A DNA stretch of 64,000 nucleotides, taken from the NCBI GenBank assembly GCA_050118555.1, contig JASFKQ010000001.1:11789-75788 (forward strand), read 5' to 3'. Source of the stretch: CALKKN01 sp050118555. Lineage in GTDB: Bacteria; Pseudomonadota; Gammaproteobacteria; Xanthomonadales; SZUA-36. This document shows, piece after piece, positions 34,601-42,161 of the stretch. Positions within the stretch are counted from its first letter, which is position 1. The number at the start of each line of letters is the position of its first letter. The notes beneath the pieces are model-generated. The model was not told the origin of the DNA, did not search any database, and worked only from the letters and a program-made list of their open reading frames with translations. A program made the position numbers and the translations under genes.

Positions 34601-37079
34601 CATCTTCCTGGAAGAGGCGAACGAGGTGCTGGAGCGCTGCGACACACTGTTGAATACCTGGCGCGACAAGCTCTCCGACCGCAAGCTGGTGCAAAACCTG
34701 CAACGCGAAATCCATACGTTCAAGGGCGGCGCGCGGATGGCCGGGCTAGAGGGGCTCGGCGACCTCAGTCACGCGATGGAGACGCTGCTCGAACATATCG
34801 CCGCCGGCCGTCTGGAGGCGACCGTCCTGGCGGTGCAGGCACTGGAAGAAGGCTGCGACCGCCTGACCGTCTGGGTCGAGCAAATCCAGTCGGGCACGTT
34901 GCCGGAAACGGGCGACGCGCGCGCCCGGTTCGAACAGCGGGTGAAGGCGCTGCGGATGCCGGCGGCGGAGCCGGAAGAAGAACCGGCGGCGGAGCCGGTC
35001 GACATGCGTCCGGCGACACCGAAACCCGATTCTTCCCGCGAAGCGGAAGCCGGGGAGACGGCGGAAGTCCGGACCGAGGACACACCGGAAGCCGCACCGG
35101 AAGAACCGCCGGCGCCCGAACCGACCCGGCACAAGGCGCCCCGCCCGGCGGCGGCGCGAAAGCCCGGTCTCGGCGAAGAACCGGCACGGGAATTCCGGGA
35201 GATTACCGAGAGGACCTCGGCGGCTTCCGACGACGCCGGGGCCGGCGCGCAGATCCGGGTTGCCGCGGAACTCATGGACAAGCTGGTCAACTACTCCGGC
35301 GAAATCAGCATCTACCGTTCGCGCCTCGAACAGCAACTCGGCACCGTCCGCTTCAACCTGAAGGAGGTGGACGCGACCGTCCAGCGCCTGCGCGACCAGT
35401 TGCGCAAGATGGACATGGAAAGCGAGGCGCAGATGATGTCGCGCTACCAGAGCGCTTCTACGCAGGGCACATCGGAATTCGATCCGCTCGAGCTCGATCG
35501 CTTCTCCAACATGCAACAGCTCTCGCGGGCGCTCTCGGAAACCGTCAGCGACCTCGTGAACCTGCACGATATGCTCGACGATTCGGTGCGCCAGGCCGAA
35601 AGCCTGCTGACGCAGCAGTCCCGGGTCAGCAGCGAACTGCAGGAAGGTCTGATGCAGACGCGGATGACGCCGTTCGGCAGCGCCGCGCCGCGTCTGCGCC
35701 GCGTGGTTCGCGCCGCCGCCACCGAAACCGGCAAAAAGGCGCGCCTGCAACTGCGCATGGCCGGTTCCAGCGATCAGCTCGATCGCAACGTGCTGGAGCG
35801 CATCACCGCGCCGCTCGAGCACATGCTGCGCAATGCCGTGGCCCATGGGATCGAGGACCCGAAGGTCCGCCGCAAGCTGAAGAAACCCGAAGAGGGCAGC
35901 ATCACAGTCACCGTGCAAGCCGAAGCGACAGAGTTCGTGATCCGTGTCCAGGACGACGGCAGCGGCATCAACCTGGACGCCGTCCGCAAGCGCGCAATCG
36001 AGCGCGGTATGATCAAGGCCGACGAGCGGGTCGATCCGCATCGACTGGTTCAGTTCATTCGCGAAAGCGGGTTCTCGACCGCGCAGACCGTGACCGGGCT
36101 GGCAGGCCGCGGCGTGGGCATGGACGTCGTGAACAGCGAGATCAAGCAGATCGGCGGTTCGATGGAAATCGACACCGAGGCGGGCAAAGGCACCCGCTTC
36201 ACGATCCGGATTCCGTTCAGCCTGGCGGTCATGCAGGCCATCGGCGTGACCGTCGGCGATCGTCCCTTCCAGATTCCGCTGAACAGCGTGGCGGGTGTTA
36301 CCCGCATGAGCCCCTCGGAGTACGGCGCCCTGGTCAAAAGCGAGGCGCCGAGCTGCCATTTTGCGGGCGAAGACTACCCGTTGCTCGAGCTCGAACCGTT
36401 GCTGGACGCTCCCACGCTACCGCTCGACAACGATAACGTGTCGCTGCTCCTGATCCGTACGGGCGATTACAAGGCGGCATTCCGCGTGTCGGCCCTGCAG
36501 GGCCACCAGGAAGTCGTCATCAAGCCGGTCGGACCGCAGATCAGCAGCATCCCCGGGATCCTGGGCGGCACCATTGCCGCGGACGGACAGGTGATGATCA
36601 TCCTGGACATGGGCCCGCTGATCCGCCGCGGCCTGGAGCGCCCCATCCAGCCACCGGAACCCGCCCCGGCGCCGCGCGAGGAATCGCGCAAGCCGGTCGT
36701 CATGGTCGTCGACGATTCGATCACGATGCGCAAGGTGACTTCCCGCGTGCTGGAAAACCATTCGCTGGAGGTCATGACGGCCCAGGACGGTCTGGACGCC
36801 GTCGAGAAGCTGCATGAACGCGTACCGGACCTGATGCTGCTGGACATCGAGATGCCACGGATGGACGGATACGAGTTGCTCGAGCACGTCCGGGCCGACG
36901 CGCGGCTCCGGCACGTACCGGTGGTCATGATCACGTCGCGCGCCGGGCAGAAGCACCGCAAGAAGGCAAAAGCGGCCGGCGCAAACGCCTACCTGACCAA
37001 ACCGTACCAGGAACCCGAACTGGTCGAGCAAGTCAGTGAGATGCTGGGCATCGAACTCGTGCCGAGGAGGTCGGACTGA
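31638..37079 (+). CDS. chpA: ChpA: multi-Hpt hybrid chemosensory histidine kinase
   Basis: The central kinase of the pilus chemosensory system, 1813 residues, clearly shorter than the about 2470 of Pseudomonas ChpA. An N-terminal helical region (about 1-600) contains Hpt-like folds without an obvious phosphorylatable His. True Hpt motifs are FHTLKGSGRMVG (H639), AHTLAGTL (H826, with the usual Lys replaced by Ala) and IHTFKGGARMAG (H1026). Dimerisation, the HATPase (HMLRNAVAHG with N1399; GLAGRGVGMDVV near 1490), a CheW domain (about 1525-1660) and a receiver (acceptor D1736) follow. Glu/Pro-rich linkers separate the domains. Confidence 0.96.
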   Translation: MMLEGSNTSAAIGWVREDLDECLETIRENLEAFAEDPAQRDPLAAVQEELERLNLIFLTMEQRGASILTDEMIAVGGHMLHNGKANVEESLNALTDAIIVLPSYLDRLQAGHEDLPILLLPTLNELRATYDESLLSEGTLFAPDLDVIIPELSGSEADAIAASDFPAFARRVRSLYQGALLGWLKEQSKDSLLNPMQQVCRKLYIRLGRNELRRLWWIAEQVMQGLIDDSIDNDLALRRLFARLDLTLKAMTEGGEKGPASDTITALSRALLFYAAQARPGSKATDTLRKHFKLEELIPDRDALMRARGAVTGRDAGLFQSIGDAVREELSQVKDTLDMELRTGRIDAEQRAESRKSLQQLADTLRMLELPVPAHAVEELLPALEETKGATNMDLDSPLLALAQKLIEVESILNTHIQLLGEPVEEQAATDGLSLPPHEQRQILGRLLDECVSTLREVQDAIRERLDGNAEADFNTGLAQIAGALGVASQGEVAALTGKLGRALNAALAQPGDVPNLEALTDAVAALELYLAGCRDEQANSVRFLEVMHGRLEGLPEADADGGEVPETSITLPSRSREAPAPAEAREPAPSATGIDPAMLGIFLEEFDSVRSSLESQLKQWLEEPANQKALGEVRRAFHTLKGSGRMVGAAEIGEFAWRVEDLLNALIEKRIEFSPALGDTIVLATAALDPLRACLVNEPATLEPDAIQSLAAHIQKIGAGKRADVEELRNSLPDAFLAALAAEPEKAADARAEAEPVAAAAEDEDTDLEPERLERLLSGEEVDPTLRQLMIGEIQSYLGEFESFADGLASGQDQAVSPNLVRAAHTLAGTLSMAPLGQEGDVARALEDYLDNRLKTDRPVAAASSLPVQTALHRFHQRLFVLEEGAAETYPLEDERLLANLAGLAELEDSATDSRTEPTAQEERAETEERPATEAKAPASEPAAPEETSAAPEEQPETEEPAVAESEAAAPEPDGRHISIEEGSIIAIFLEEANEVLERCDTLLNTWRDKLSDRKLVQNLQREIHTFKGGARMAGLEGLGDLSHAMETLLEHIAAGRLEATVLAVQALEEGCDRLTVWVEQIQSGTLPETGDARARFEQRVKALRMPAAEPEEEPAAEPVDMRPATPKPDSSREAEAGETAEVRTEDTPEAAPEEPPAPEPTRHKAPRPAAARKPGLGEEPAREFREITERTSAASDDAGAGAQIRVAAELMDKLVNYSGEISIYRSRLEQQLGTVRFNLKEVDATVQRLRDQLRKMDMESEAQMMSRYQSASTQGTSEFDPLELDRFSNMQQLSRALSETVSDLVNLHDMLDDSVRQAESLLTQQSRVSSELQEGLMQTRMTPFGSAAPRLRRVVRAAATETGKKARLQLRMAGSSDQLDRNVLERITAPLEHMLRNAVAHGIEDPKVRRKLKKPEEGSITVTVQAEATEFVIRVQDDGSGINLDAVRKRAIERGMIKADERVDPHRLVQFIRESGFSTAQTVTGLAGRGVGMDVVNSEIKQIGGSMEIDTEAGKGTRFTIRIPFSLAVMQAIGVTVGDRPFQIPLNSVAGVTRMSPSEYGALVKSEAPSCHFAGEDYPLLELEPLLDAPTLPLDNDNVSLLLIRTGDYKAAFRVSALQGHQEVVIKPVGPQISSIPGILGGTIAADGQVMIILDMGPLIRRGLERPIQPPEPAPAPREESRKPVVMVVDDSITMRKVTSRVLENHSLEVMTAQDGLDAVEKLHERVPDLMLLDIEMPRMDGYELLEHVRADARLRHVPVVMITSRAGQKHRKKAKAAGANAYLTKPYQEPELVEQVSEMLGIELVPRRSD

Positions 37080-37080
37080 C

Positions 37081-37632
37081 ATGTCGAGACAGGTCTACAG
37101 CCGTAACCGGAACAGCACGGGGCGCAAACGGGTGTTGCGCGCCTCGGGCAAGAGCCCCGAACTGCACTGCATGGTGGTCCCCACGGATCCGGAGATCCTG
37201 CTGCTCCCGACCAGCGTGATGTGCGAGGTCGTCGACTACAAGGATATTGCACCGATCGAAGACGCACCCCCCTGGCTGATGGGACAGGTCCAGTGGGAAA
37301 ACCGGCAGGTGCCCGTATTCAGCTTCAGCGGGCTCATCAACGGCAAGGATGTGCAGGCGCCCGGACCCCGGGCCAAGGTAATGATCATCAAGTCGCTCGC
37401 CGAATCCGGGCGGGTCCCCTACCTCGGGCTGCTGCTGGGCGACCTGCCGCGCCCGGTCAAGGTGAACGACGGGGATCTCCAGGAAACCGGCGACGAGAAG
37501 AAGGCGATGGGCGTCTTCAGCCGCGTACGCATCGGCGACGAGGAGGACGCGATCATCCCGGACATCGACCGGCTGACCCATTTGGTCACGCACGCGACCT
37601 ACGGCGCGCTGCCGATTACCCAGTTGGACTAG
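37081..37632 (+). CDS. chpC: CheW-like protein ChpC
   Basis: A 183-residue CheW-domain protein starting at ATG 37081, with GAGGAGG upstream inside the end of chpA. Core strands are CMVVPTDPEILLLPTSVMCE, WLMGQVQWENRQVPVFSF and YLGLLLGDLPRPVKV. It matches the position of ChpC, the second coupling protein that links further receptors to ChpA. A basic N-terminal tail (YSRNRNSTGRKRVLR) precedes the domain. It ends the operon; REP-like hairpins begin 14 bp after the stop. Confidence 0.88.
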   Translation: MSRQVYSRNRNSTGRKRVLRASGKSPELHCMVVPTDPEILLLPTSVMCEVVDYKDIAPIEDAPPWLMGQVQWENRQVPVFSFSGLINGKDVQAPGPRAKVMIIKSLAESGRVPYLGLLLGDLPRPVKVNDGDLQETGDEKKAMGVFSRVRIGDEEDAIIPDIDRLTHLVTHATYGALPITQLD

Positions 37633-37645
37633 CCTGCATATCGCA

Positions 37646-37926
37646 CCAGCCGGGTTTGGCTGGCTTCCCGGAACATTGAGTCCTGGATAATTCTCGGAAT
37701 GTTGGAAGCAGATTCCAACGCTACCGCGCTCCTCCGCCCAACCCTATCCCGGCCCTGGCTGGTCCATGCACGCCTGCGCTTGGTTTTCCCTCAACCCGTA
37801 GCCCCGGCTACAGGTCTCGCTCCAAACCGGCGCCCAGACGCACCTGTCCTGCGCCATCATCCGGGATACTGATGCAATATGCAGGCTGCCTGCCTATCCC
37901 GCCAGCCGGGTTTGGCTGGCTTCCCG
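37646..37926. repeat. Pair of 25-bp direct repeats with internal hairpin
   Basis: Positions 37646-37670 and 37902-37926 are identical over 25 bp (core CCAGCCGGGTTTGGCTGG, ends TTCCCG), and similarity extends about 14 bp further left with three mismatches. Each copy folds as CCAGCC-GGGTTT-GGCTGG. They lie after chpC in a 476-bp gene-free region. A REP-type dispersed element is the likeliest identity. The 230 bp between them hold other small dyads but no coding sequence. Confidence 0.75.
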
Positions 37927-38030
37927 CGTAGGAGCCCGCTCTGCGGGCGATTGAAAGATCGCAACCCACACCTGAGCGCGCGATGCACGTGATGCCGGAT
38001 ACTGTTTCGCCCGCAGAGCGGGCTCCTACG
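37927..38030. repeat. Inverted pair of REP units (BIME-like), 24-bp arms
   Basis: Arms 37927-37950 and 38007-38030 are perfect reverse complements (left arm begins CGTAGGAGCCCGCTCTGCGG) separated by 56 bp. Each arm also folds on itself through CCCGC-TCT-GCGGG. This inverted two-unit layout is what is called a BIME in enterobacteria and pseudomonads. A related single unit follows nhaB at 18.5 kb. No RAYT transposase is encoded in the window. Confidence 0.8.
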
Positions 38031-38108
38031 CCTTCTGCCAGTCCGGGCGGGAAGGGGTAACGAAGAGCCAGGTCACAGGACCGGTGCAGATGACCGGCGC
38101 CCGCCGGC

Positions 38109-38840
38109 CTATGCTCCCAGATCGCCGAACAACGCCTGCAGGATCGCTACCGCGGCCGGCGCTGCGGTCTCGGTACGCAGGATGCGCCGTCCCAGCCGCA
38201 CACCCCGAACACCACCGGCCAGGATGCGCTCATATTCACGATCGCTGAACCCGCCCTCCGGACCTATGGCCAGTTCGACCCGCTGCCCCGGGTCGAGCCG
38301 GGCCAACGATGCATCCGCCCCGGGATGCATGACGATACGCTGTCCCGCCCGATCGTTCGCCAGCCAGTCGTCCAGATCCAGCGCCGGCAACACCTGCGGA
38401 ACCACGGCGCGCCCGCTCTGCTCGCAAGCGGCCACCACCACGCCCCGCCAGTGGGCCATTCGCCGCTCCAGCTTGTCGCCCGACAGGCGGACCTCGACCC
38501 GCTCACTGAACAATGGCCGGAACGCGCTCGCCCCCAGCTCCGTGCATTTCTGCAAGGTCTGGTCCATGCGTTCGCCGCGGCTGATTGCCTGGGCAACCGT
38601 GATCATGAAATCGGGTTCGCGGACAGCGGGCAGGCGACTGCGCACCTCCAGGACCATCGAGTTCTTGCCCGGCCGCAACACGTCGGCTGCGTAGTCGTGG
38701 CCGTCACCGTTGAACAGGACCATGCTCTGCCCGGGCACCACCCGTAACACCCGGCCGAGGTAGTGTGCAGCCGGCCCCTCCAGGACCACTTCCGCGCCCG
38801 GTTCGAGATGCATTGCCGTATGTATTCGGATTATCCGCAC
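38109..38840 (-). CDS. rsmE: 16S rRNA (uracil(1498)-N(3))-methyltransferase
   Basis: A SPOUT-class SAM-dependent methyltransferase modifying U1498 of 16S rRNA. It has 243 residues from GTG 38840 (GGGGG 8 nt upstream), exactly the E. coli length. N-terminal PUA-like domain: GPAAHYLGRVLRVVPGQ. C-terminal trefoil-knot motifs: LAIGPEGGFSDREYE and LGRRILRTETAAPAA. It converges on the REP region. An upstream in-frame ATG at 38897 adds an arginine-rich stretch unlike the family. Confidence 0.96.
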   Translation of the reverse strand: MRIIRIHTAMHLEPGAEVVLEGPAAHYLGRVLRVVPGQSMVLFNGDGHDYAADVLRPGKNSMVLEVRSRLPAVREPDFMITVAQAISRGERMDQTLQKCTELGASAFRPLFSERVEVRLSGDKLERRMAHWRGVVVAACEQSGRAVVPQVLPALDLDDWLANDRAGQRIVMHPGADASLARLDPGQRVELAIGPEGGFSDREYERILAGGVRGVRLGRRILRTETAAPAAVAILQALFGDLGA

Positions 38841-38992
38841 TGAACATTCCCCCGGCCGCGCCGCCCGCGGCGCGCACCCGGATCGTAACCAGGCCAAGAG
38901 TATATGAATGATCCGCAGAGGATGACACTCCCGGTCGGAAGGTGGGCCGCTCGGGCCTCGCCGGTTGTGGCCGCCGACGCCTGACCGGCGCC

Positions 38993-39012
38993 GCTGTCCG
39001 CATGCGGACAGC
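38993..39012. promoter_or_regulatory. Perfect 20-bp palindrome upstream of the phosphatase gene
   Basis: GCTGTCCGCATGCGGACAGC is a perfect 20-bp palindrome located 10 bp before TATCAT (39022-39027), a fair -10 element for the gene at 39061. It therefore covers the expected -35 region. It could be an operator or a strong hairpin if transcribed. It has no T-tract. The cognate factor is unknown. Confidence 0.5.
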
Positions 39013-39060
39013 CAACTTTGCTATCATTCCCCGAATCACCGAGCCCTGCAGAACACCGTC

Positions 39061-39828
39061 ATGGAAGCTTTCGTCCAGTCCGCGCTGGCGGCCGCCAAAG
39101 CCGCCGCCGAGGAAATTCTGCGCTGTTACCGCGGCGACTTCGAGGTCGAAGTCAAACCGGACCAGACCCCGGTTACGGTGGCCGACCGCCGGGCCGAGGA
39201 AATCATCAAGGGCATGCTGCTTTCCACCTATCCCGATCACGGTTTCTACGGGGAGGAGAGCGGCAAGGAACAGGCCGGCGCGGATTACCTGTGGCTGGTA
39301 GACCCGATCGACGGCACCAAGAGCTTCGTGGGAGGCTTCGGCATGTTCTCGACCCAGATCGCCCTGATGCGGCGGGGACAACTGGTGCTCGGGGTATCTT
39401 CGGCTCCGGCGGCGAACGAAATCGCCTGGGCTGCGCAGGGCATGGGCGCCTGGCTGGACGGCAAACCGCTGCACGTGAGCGGCAAGGACCGGCTGGAAGA
39501 GGCGTCGATTTCAACAGGCAACCTGCGCAGCCTGGCGCGCTCCCCACGGTGGTCGGCCCTCGGCGAGATACTCTCGGTGGCCGACCGCACCCGTGGCTAC
39601 GGGGACTACTATCATTATCACCGGCTGGCGGCCGGTCAGCTGGATGCGGTGATCGAATCCGACGTCAACATCCTCGACATCGCCGCGCTCAGCGTGATCG
39701 TGTGCGAAGCCGGTGGTGTCTTCACGGACCTGGAAGGCCGGCCTCCCGGACTCGGCACGACTTCCGTACTCGCGGCCACTCCGGGCCTGCATGGCCAGCT
39801 TCTGCAAATACTTCGGAAAGAGGCCTGA
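39061..39828 (+). CDS. Inositol-monophosphatase-fold phosphatase, histidinol-phosphatase (HisN)-like
   Basis: A 255-residue Mg/Li-sensitive phosphatase. Metal-site motifs are GFYGEESGK (Glu ligand), WLVDPIDGTKSFVGG and the distal ESDVNILDIAAL. The DPIDGT-K-SF form and overall layout are closer to the HisN/IMPase group than to SuhB. The substrate could be histidinol phosphate, inositol phosphate or another small phosphate. It is followed 12 bp later by nudE and then cysQ, a second enzyme of the same superfamily, so the three probably form one operon handling nucleotide-type phosphates. Confidence 0.85.
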   Translation: MEAFVQSALAAAKAAAEEILRCYRGDFEVEVKPDQTPVTVADRRAEEIIKGMLLSTYPDHGFYGEESGKEQAGADYLWLVDPIDGTKSFVGGFGMFSTQIALMRRGQLVLGVSSAPAANEIAWAAQGMGAWLDGKPLHVSGKDRLEEASISTGNLRSLARSPRWSALGEILSVADRTRGYGDYYHYHRLAAGQLDAVIESDVNILDIAALSVIVCEAGGVFTDLEGRPPGLGTTSVLAATPGLHGQLLQILRKEA

Positions 39829-39840
39829 CGGACGCGCGAT

Positions 39841-40434
39841 ATGAGTAAAGGTTCTACGAAAATCCCCGGCCCGCGTCCACTGCCCGTGGTGCATGAGCGA
39901 CTCGACCGGGACGCCGGCGGCATGTTCGAGGCCGAGCGCCTCGACCTGGAATTTTCCAACGGGGAGCGGCGAATCTACTACCGGCTCAAGACTCGGGGCC
40001 TGGGCGCGGTCATCATCGTACCCATGCTGGACGATCAAACGGTCCTGCTGGCCCGGGAATACGCAGCAGGACTCCACCATTACGAGATCGGGCTGCCCAA
40101 GGGCCGCCTGGAGGCAGGTGAAACCGTCATGGAAGCCGCCCAGCGTGAGATGAAAGAAGAGATCGGCTACGGCGCCCATCGGCTGGTGCAGCTGACTTCG
40201 CTCAGCCTGGCCCCCGGATACATGACGCATGTCACGCATATCGTGCTGGCGCGCGATCTGTACCCCGAGAAACTCGAAGGAGATGAACCCGAGGAACTCG
40301 AAGTCATCCCCTGGCCGATCGGCGACCTGCGCAGCCTCACCGCGCGCGAGGACTGCACCGAGGGTCGCACCATCGCCGCGCTCTACATGGCGCGGGATTA
40401 CCTGAACGCGGAGAGCGGGCGTGGCCGGACCTGA
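39841..40434 (+). CDS. nudE: ADP compounds hydrolase NudE
   Basis: A 197-residue Nudix enzyme that hydrolyses ADP-ribose, NADH and diadenosine polyphosphates. A perfect Nudix box GRLEAGETVMEAAQREMKEE starts near residue 87. The NudE-type flanks YYRLKTRGLGAVIIVP and LARDLYPEKLEGDEPEELEV are present. The nudE-cysQ adjacency is conserved in gammaproteobacteria. Its end overlaps the cysQ start by 14 bp, indicating coupling. Confidence 0.95.
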   Translation: MSKGSTKIPGPRPLPVVHERLDRDAGGMFEAERLDLEFSNGERRIYYRLKTRGLGAVIIVPMLDDQTVLLAREYAAGLHHYEIGLPKGRLEAGETVMEAAQREMKEEIGYGAHRLVQLTSLSLAPGYMTHVTHIVLARDLYPEKLEGDEPEELEVIPWPIGDLRSLTAREDCTEGRTIAALYMARDYLNAESGRGRT

Positions 40435-41236
40435 CCTGGAACGCCTGGCCAGGAATGCCACGGCGATCGCGATCGAGGCCGGGCAGGCCATTCTCGAAGT
40501 CTACGCCCGGGACTTCGAAGTCGTCGCAAAGGCAGACCAGACGCCGCTGACCCAGGCCGATCTGGCGAGCCACCACATCATCTGCGACGCGCTGGGCCGG
40601 TTGACGCCGGACATCCCGCTGCTGTCCGAGGAATCCGCCGACATCGACTTCGCGACCCGGTCGACCTGGCAGCGCTACTGGCTGATCGACCCGCTCGACG
40701 GCACCAGGGAATTCGTCAGCCGCAACGGGGAGTTTACGGTCAACATCGCCCTCATCGACGACCATGAGCCCGTGCTGGGCATCGTCCATGTGCCCGTGAC
40801 GGGCGTGACCTACACGGGCGTCCGCGGCGTGGGCGCCACGCGGAGTTCCCCGGCCGAGGGAATTCGCAACATCCACGTGCGACAGCCGTGCGGCGATCCG
40901 GCGGTCATCGTCGGCAGCCGGTCGCACGCCAATCCCGAGCTGGAAAGGTATCTGCGCCCCCTCCGCCATGAACTCGTGAGCATGGGCAGCTCCCTGAAAT
41001 TCTGCCTGCTGGCGGAAGGAAAAGCGGACTTCTACCCGCGCCTGGGACCGACTTCCGAGTGGGACACCGCGGCCGCCCATGCCGTGGTGTCGGCGGCGGG
41101 AGGGCGTATCGTCAGGCTCGACGGGAGTCCGCTCCGGTACAATACGAAGGAGTCGCTGCTGAACCCGGAATTCCTGGTCATTGCGGACCCCGCGCGCGAC
41201 TGGCTCTCGCTGTTTCAGGGCTATGAATCAACCTGA
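40421..41236 (+). CDS. cysQ: 3'(2'),5'-bisphosphate nucleotidase CysQ
   Basis: Removes the 3'-phosphate from PAP left by sulfate assimilation and sulfotransfer. It has 271 residues from GTG 40421, with GGAG upstream inside nudE. Metal-site motifs are PLLSEESAD, WLIDPLDGTREFVSRNGEFT (shown in part) and GPTSEWDTAAAHAV. The RxxR-N-GEFTVNIAL continuation is typical of CysQ. The following 160 bp hold a promoter and a terminator that separate this operon from the next. Confidence 0.95.
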   Translation: MAGPDLERLARNATAIAIEAGQAILEVYARDFEVVAKADQTPLTQADLASHHIICDALGRLTPDIPLLSEESADIDFATRSTWQRYWLIDPLDGTREFVSRNGEFTVNIALIDDHEPVLGIVHVPVTGVTYTGVRGVGATRSSPAEGIRNIHVRQPCGDPAVIVGSRSHANPELERYLRPLRHELVSMGSSLKFCLLAEGKADFYPRLGPTSEWDTAAAHAVVSAAGGRIVRLDGSPLRYNTKESLLNPEFLVIADPARDWLSLFQGYEST

Positions 41237-41250
41237 GAACGCTTCGGCCC

Positions 41251-41280
41251 TTGACGGCGCGGCGCGGCGCAATGTATAAC
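41251..41280 (+). promoter_or_regulatory. Strong sigma70-type promoter
   Basis: TTGACG (41251-41256) and TATAAC (41275-41280) are separated by 18 bp, matching consensus at 5 of 6 and 5 of 6 positions. The predicted start is near 41287. It drives the short unit that ends at the terminator 41356-41377 and, by readthrough, the gene at 41404. Confidence 0.65.
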
Positions 41281-41286
41281 CTGCTG

Positions 41287-41377
41287 CAGTTCTGGGGTCT
41301 TGCCGAATAACGACAACCAAAAACCAGACAAAAACAAGCAGAACGTGCAGGAAATAAGCGGCTTCGGCCGCTTTTTT
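41287..41377 (+). ncRNA. Candidate small RNA or attenuated leader (about 90 nt)
   Basis: The interval between a strong promoter and a canonical terminator has no ORF. It can fold into two hairpins. The first joins CTGCAGTTCT (41284-41293) to AGAACGTGCAG (41340-41350) with a small internal bulge, enclosing a 46-nt loop rich in A and C (for example GACAACCAAAAACCAGAC). The second is the terminator. This is the layout of a trans-acting sRNA with an exposed A-rich loop, or of a leader that attenuates the downstream gene. Which one cannot be told from sequence. Confidence 0.4.
41356..41377 (+). terminator. Rho-independent terminator
   Basis: AAGCGGC-TTCG-GCCGCTT followed by a run of T: a 7-bp stem closed by the stable TTCG tetraloop with six T residues (41372-41377). 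It is placed only 12 bp before the Shine-Dalgarno of the next gene, so it either ends the short transcript from 41287 or acts as an attenuator. Confidence 0.9.
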
Positions 41378-41403
41378 GTCATTCAGGGCAGGAGGCTGCA
41401 GCC

Positions 41404-42129
41404 ATCAAGCCGGGCGCACCGCGAAGACTTTTCTCCAGGATCGGTTTCGCCGAAGCCCTGCTGCTGACCCTGGCCATCGGCTCCGCACTGCTCTTCGTCG
41501 TCTGGCAACTGGCATCGGCGCCGGTTGTGCCGAAGGTCGGGGAATTACAAAGCCAGGTCGATTTCCTGTCCGGGGAACTTGGCTCGGTCACGGACAGGCT
41601 GAACCGCTCCCAGGCGCGGCTGGCGGTGCTGGAACGTGAGTCCGAGGTCATGCGCCGCGCCAATGATCTTCTGCGTGAACAGGAGAGCGAACGGCAGGCG
41701 GAACTCAACCGCCTGAACGCCGAGCTGGATTTTTATCGTCGGCTGGCGGGTACGGGCGGCGCGCAGACGGGCCTCGACGTGTACCGGGTCGAACTGACCC
41801 CCACGGATTCGGGCCGCGTGTACCAGTTCGTGCTGACGCTCACCCAGAACATTCGTCGAGCCTCCATCGTCACCGGCAGGGTGCGCATCGACATCGAGGG
41901 TGTGCTGGGCGACCGCCCGGTGAAGCTCTACTGGTCGGAGGTCAGTGACGGCGACACACCCGAGCCATCGTTCCGGTTCAAGTATTTTCAGCAGCTCGAA
42001 GGCTATCTCACGCTGCCGGAAGACTTCAGCCCGACACGCCTGGTTGTCACCCTGGAACGCAAAGGTCACAAGGAGCCGGTTGTACGGGATTTCGACTGGT
42101 CCGGCTTGCTCGCCGCCGACACCGATTGA
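41404..42129 (+). CDS. Membrane-anchored coiled-coil protein (DUF6776-like), apparent ATC start
   Basis: A bitopic protein of about 241 residues: basic N terminus (IKPGAPRRLFSRI), one membrane helix (ALLLTLAIGSALLFVVW), a coiled coil (about 50-105, LNRSQARLAVLERESEVMRR), then a beta-rich periplasmic domain (VYRVELTPTDSGRVYQF to VRDFDWSG). No ATG, GTG or TTG precedes the membrane helix in frame. The only codon at correct distance (8 nt) from the strong AGGAGG (41390-41395) is ATC 41404, a rare start. GTG 41527 would drop the membrane anchor. It ends overlapping the erpA upstream region, as DUF6776 genes commonly do. Function unknown. Confidence 0.7.
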   Translation: MKPGAPRRLFSRIGFAEALLLTLAIGSALLFVVWQLASAPVVPKVGELQSQVDFLSGELGSVTDRLNRSQARLAVLERESEVMRRANDLLREQESERQAELNRLNAELDFYRRLAGTGGAQTGLDVYRVELTPTDSGRVYQFVLTLTQNIRRASIVTGRVRIDIEGVLGDRPVKLYWSEVSDGDTPEPSFRFKYFQQLEGYLTLPEDFSPTRLVVTLERKGHKEPVVRDFDWSGLLAADTD

Positions 42130-42161
42130 AATTGGGTACCGGCGGCTCCATCATAGAGCCC

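Noticed and set aside
34746..36359. Long open frame antisense to chpA (537 codons)
   Set aside because: It is the reverse shadow of a high-GC gene with complete CheA motifs; its translation is Arg/Leu/Gly-rich with no family features.
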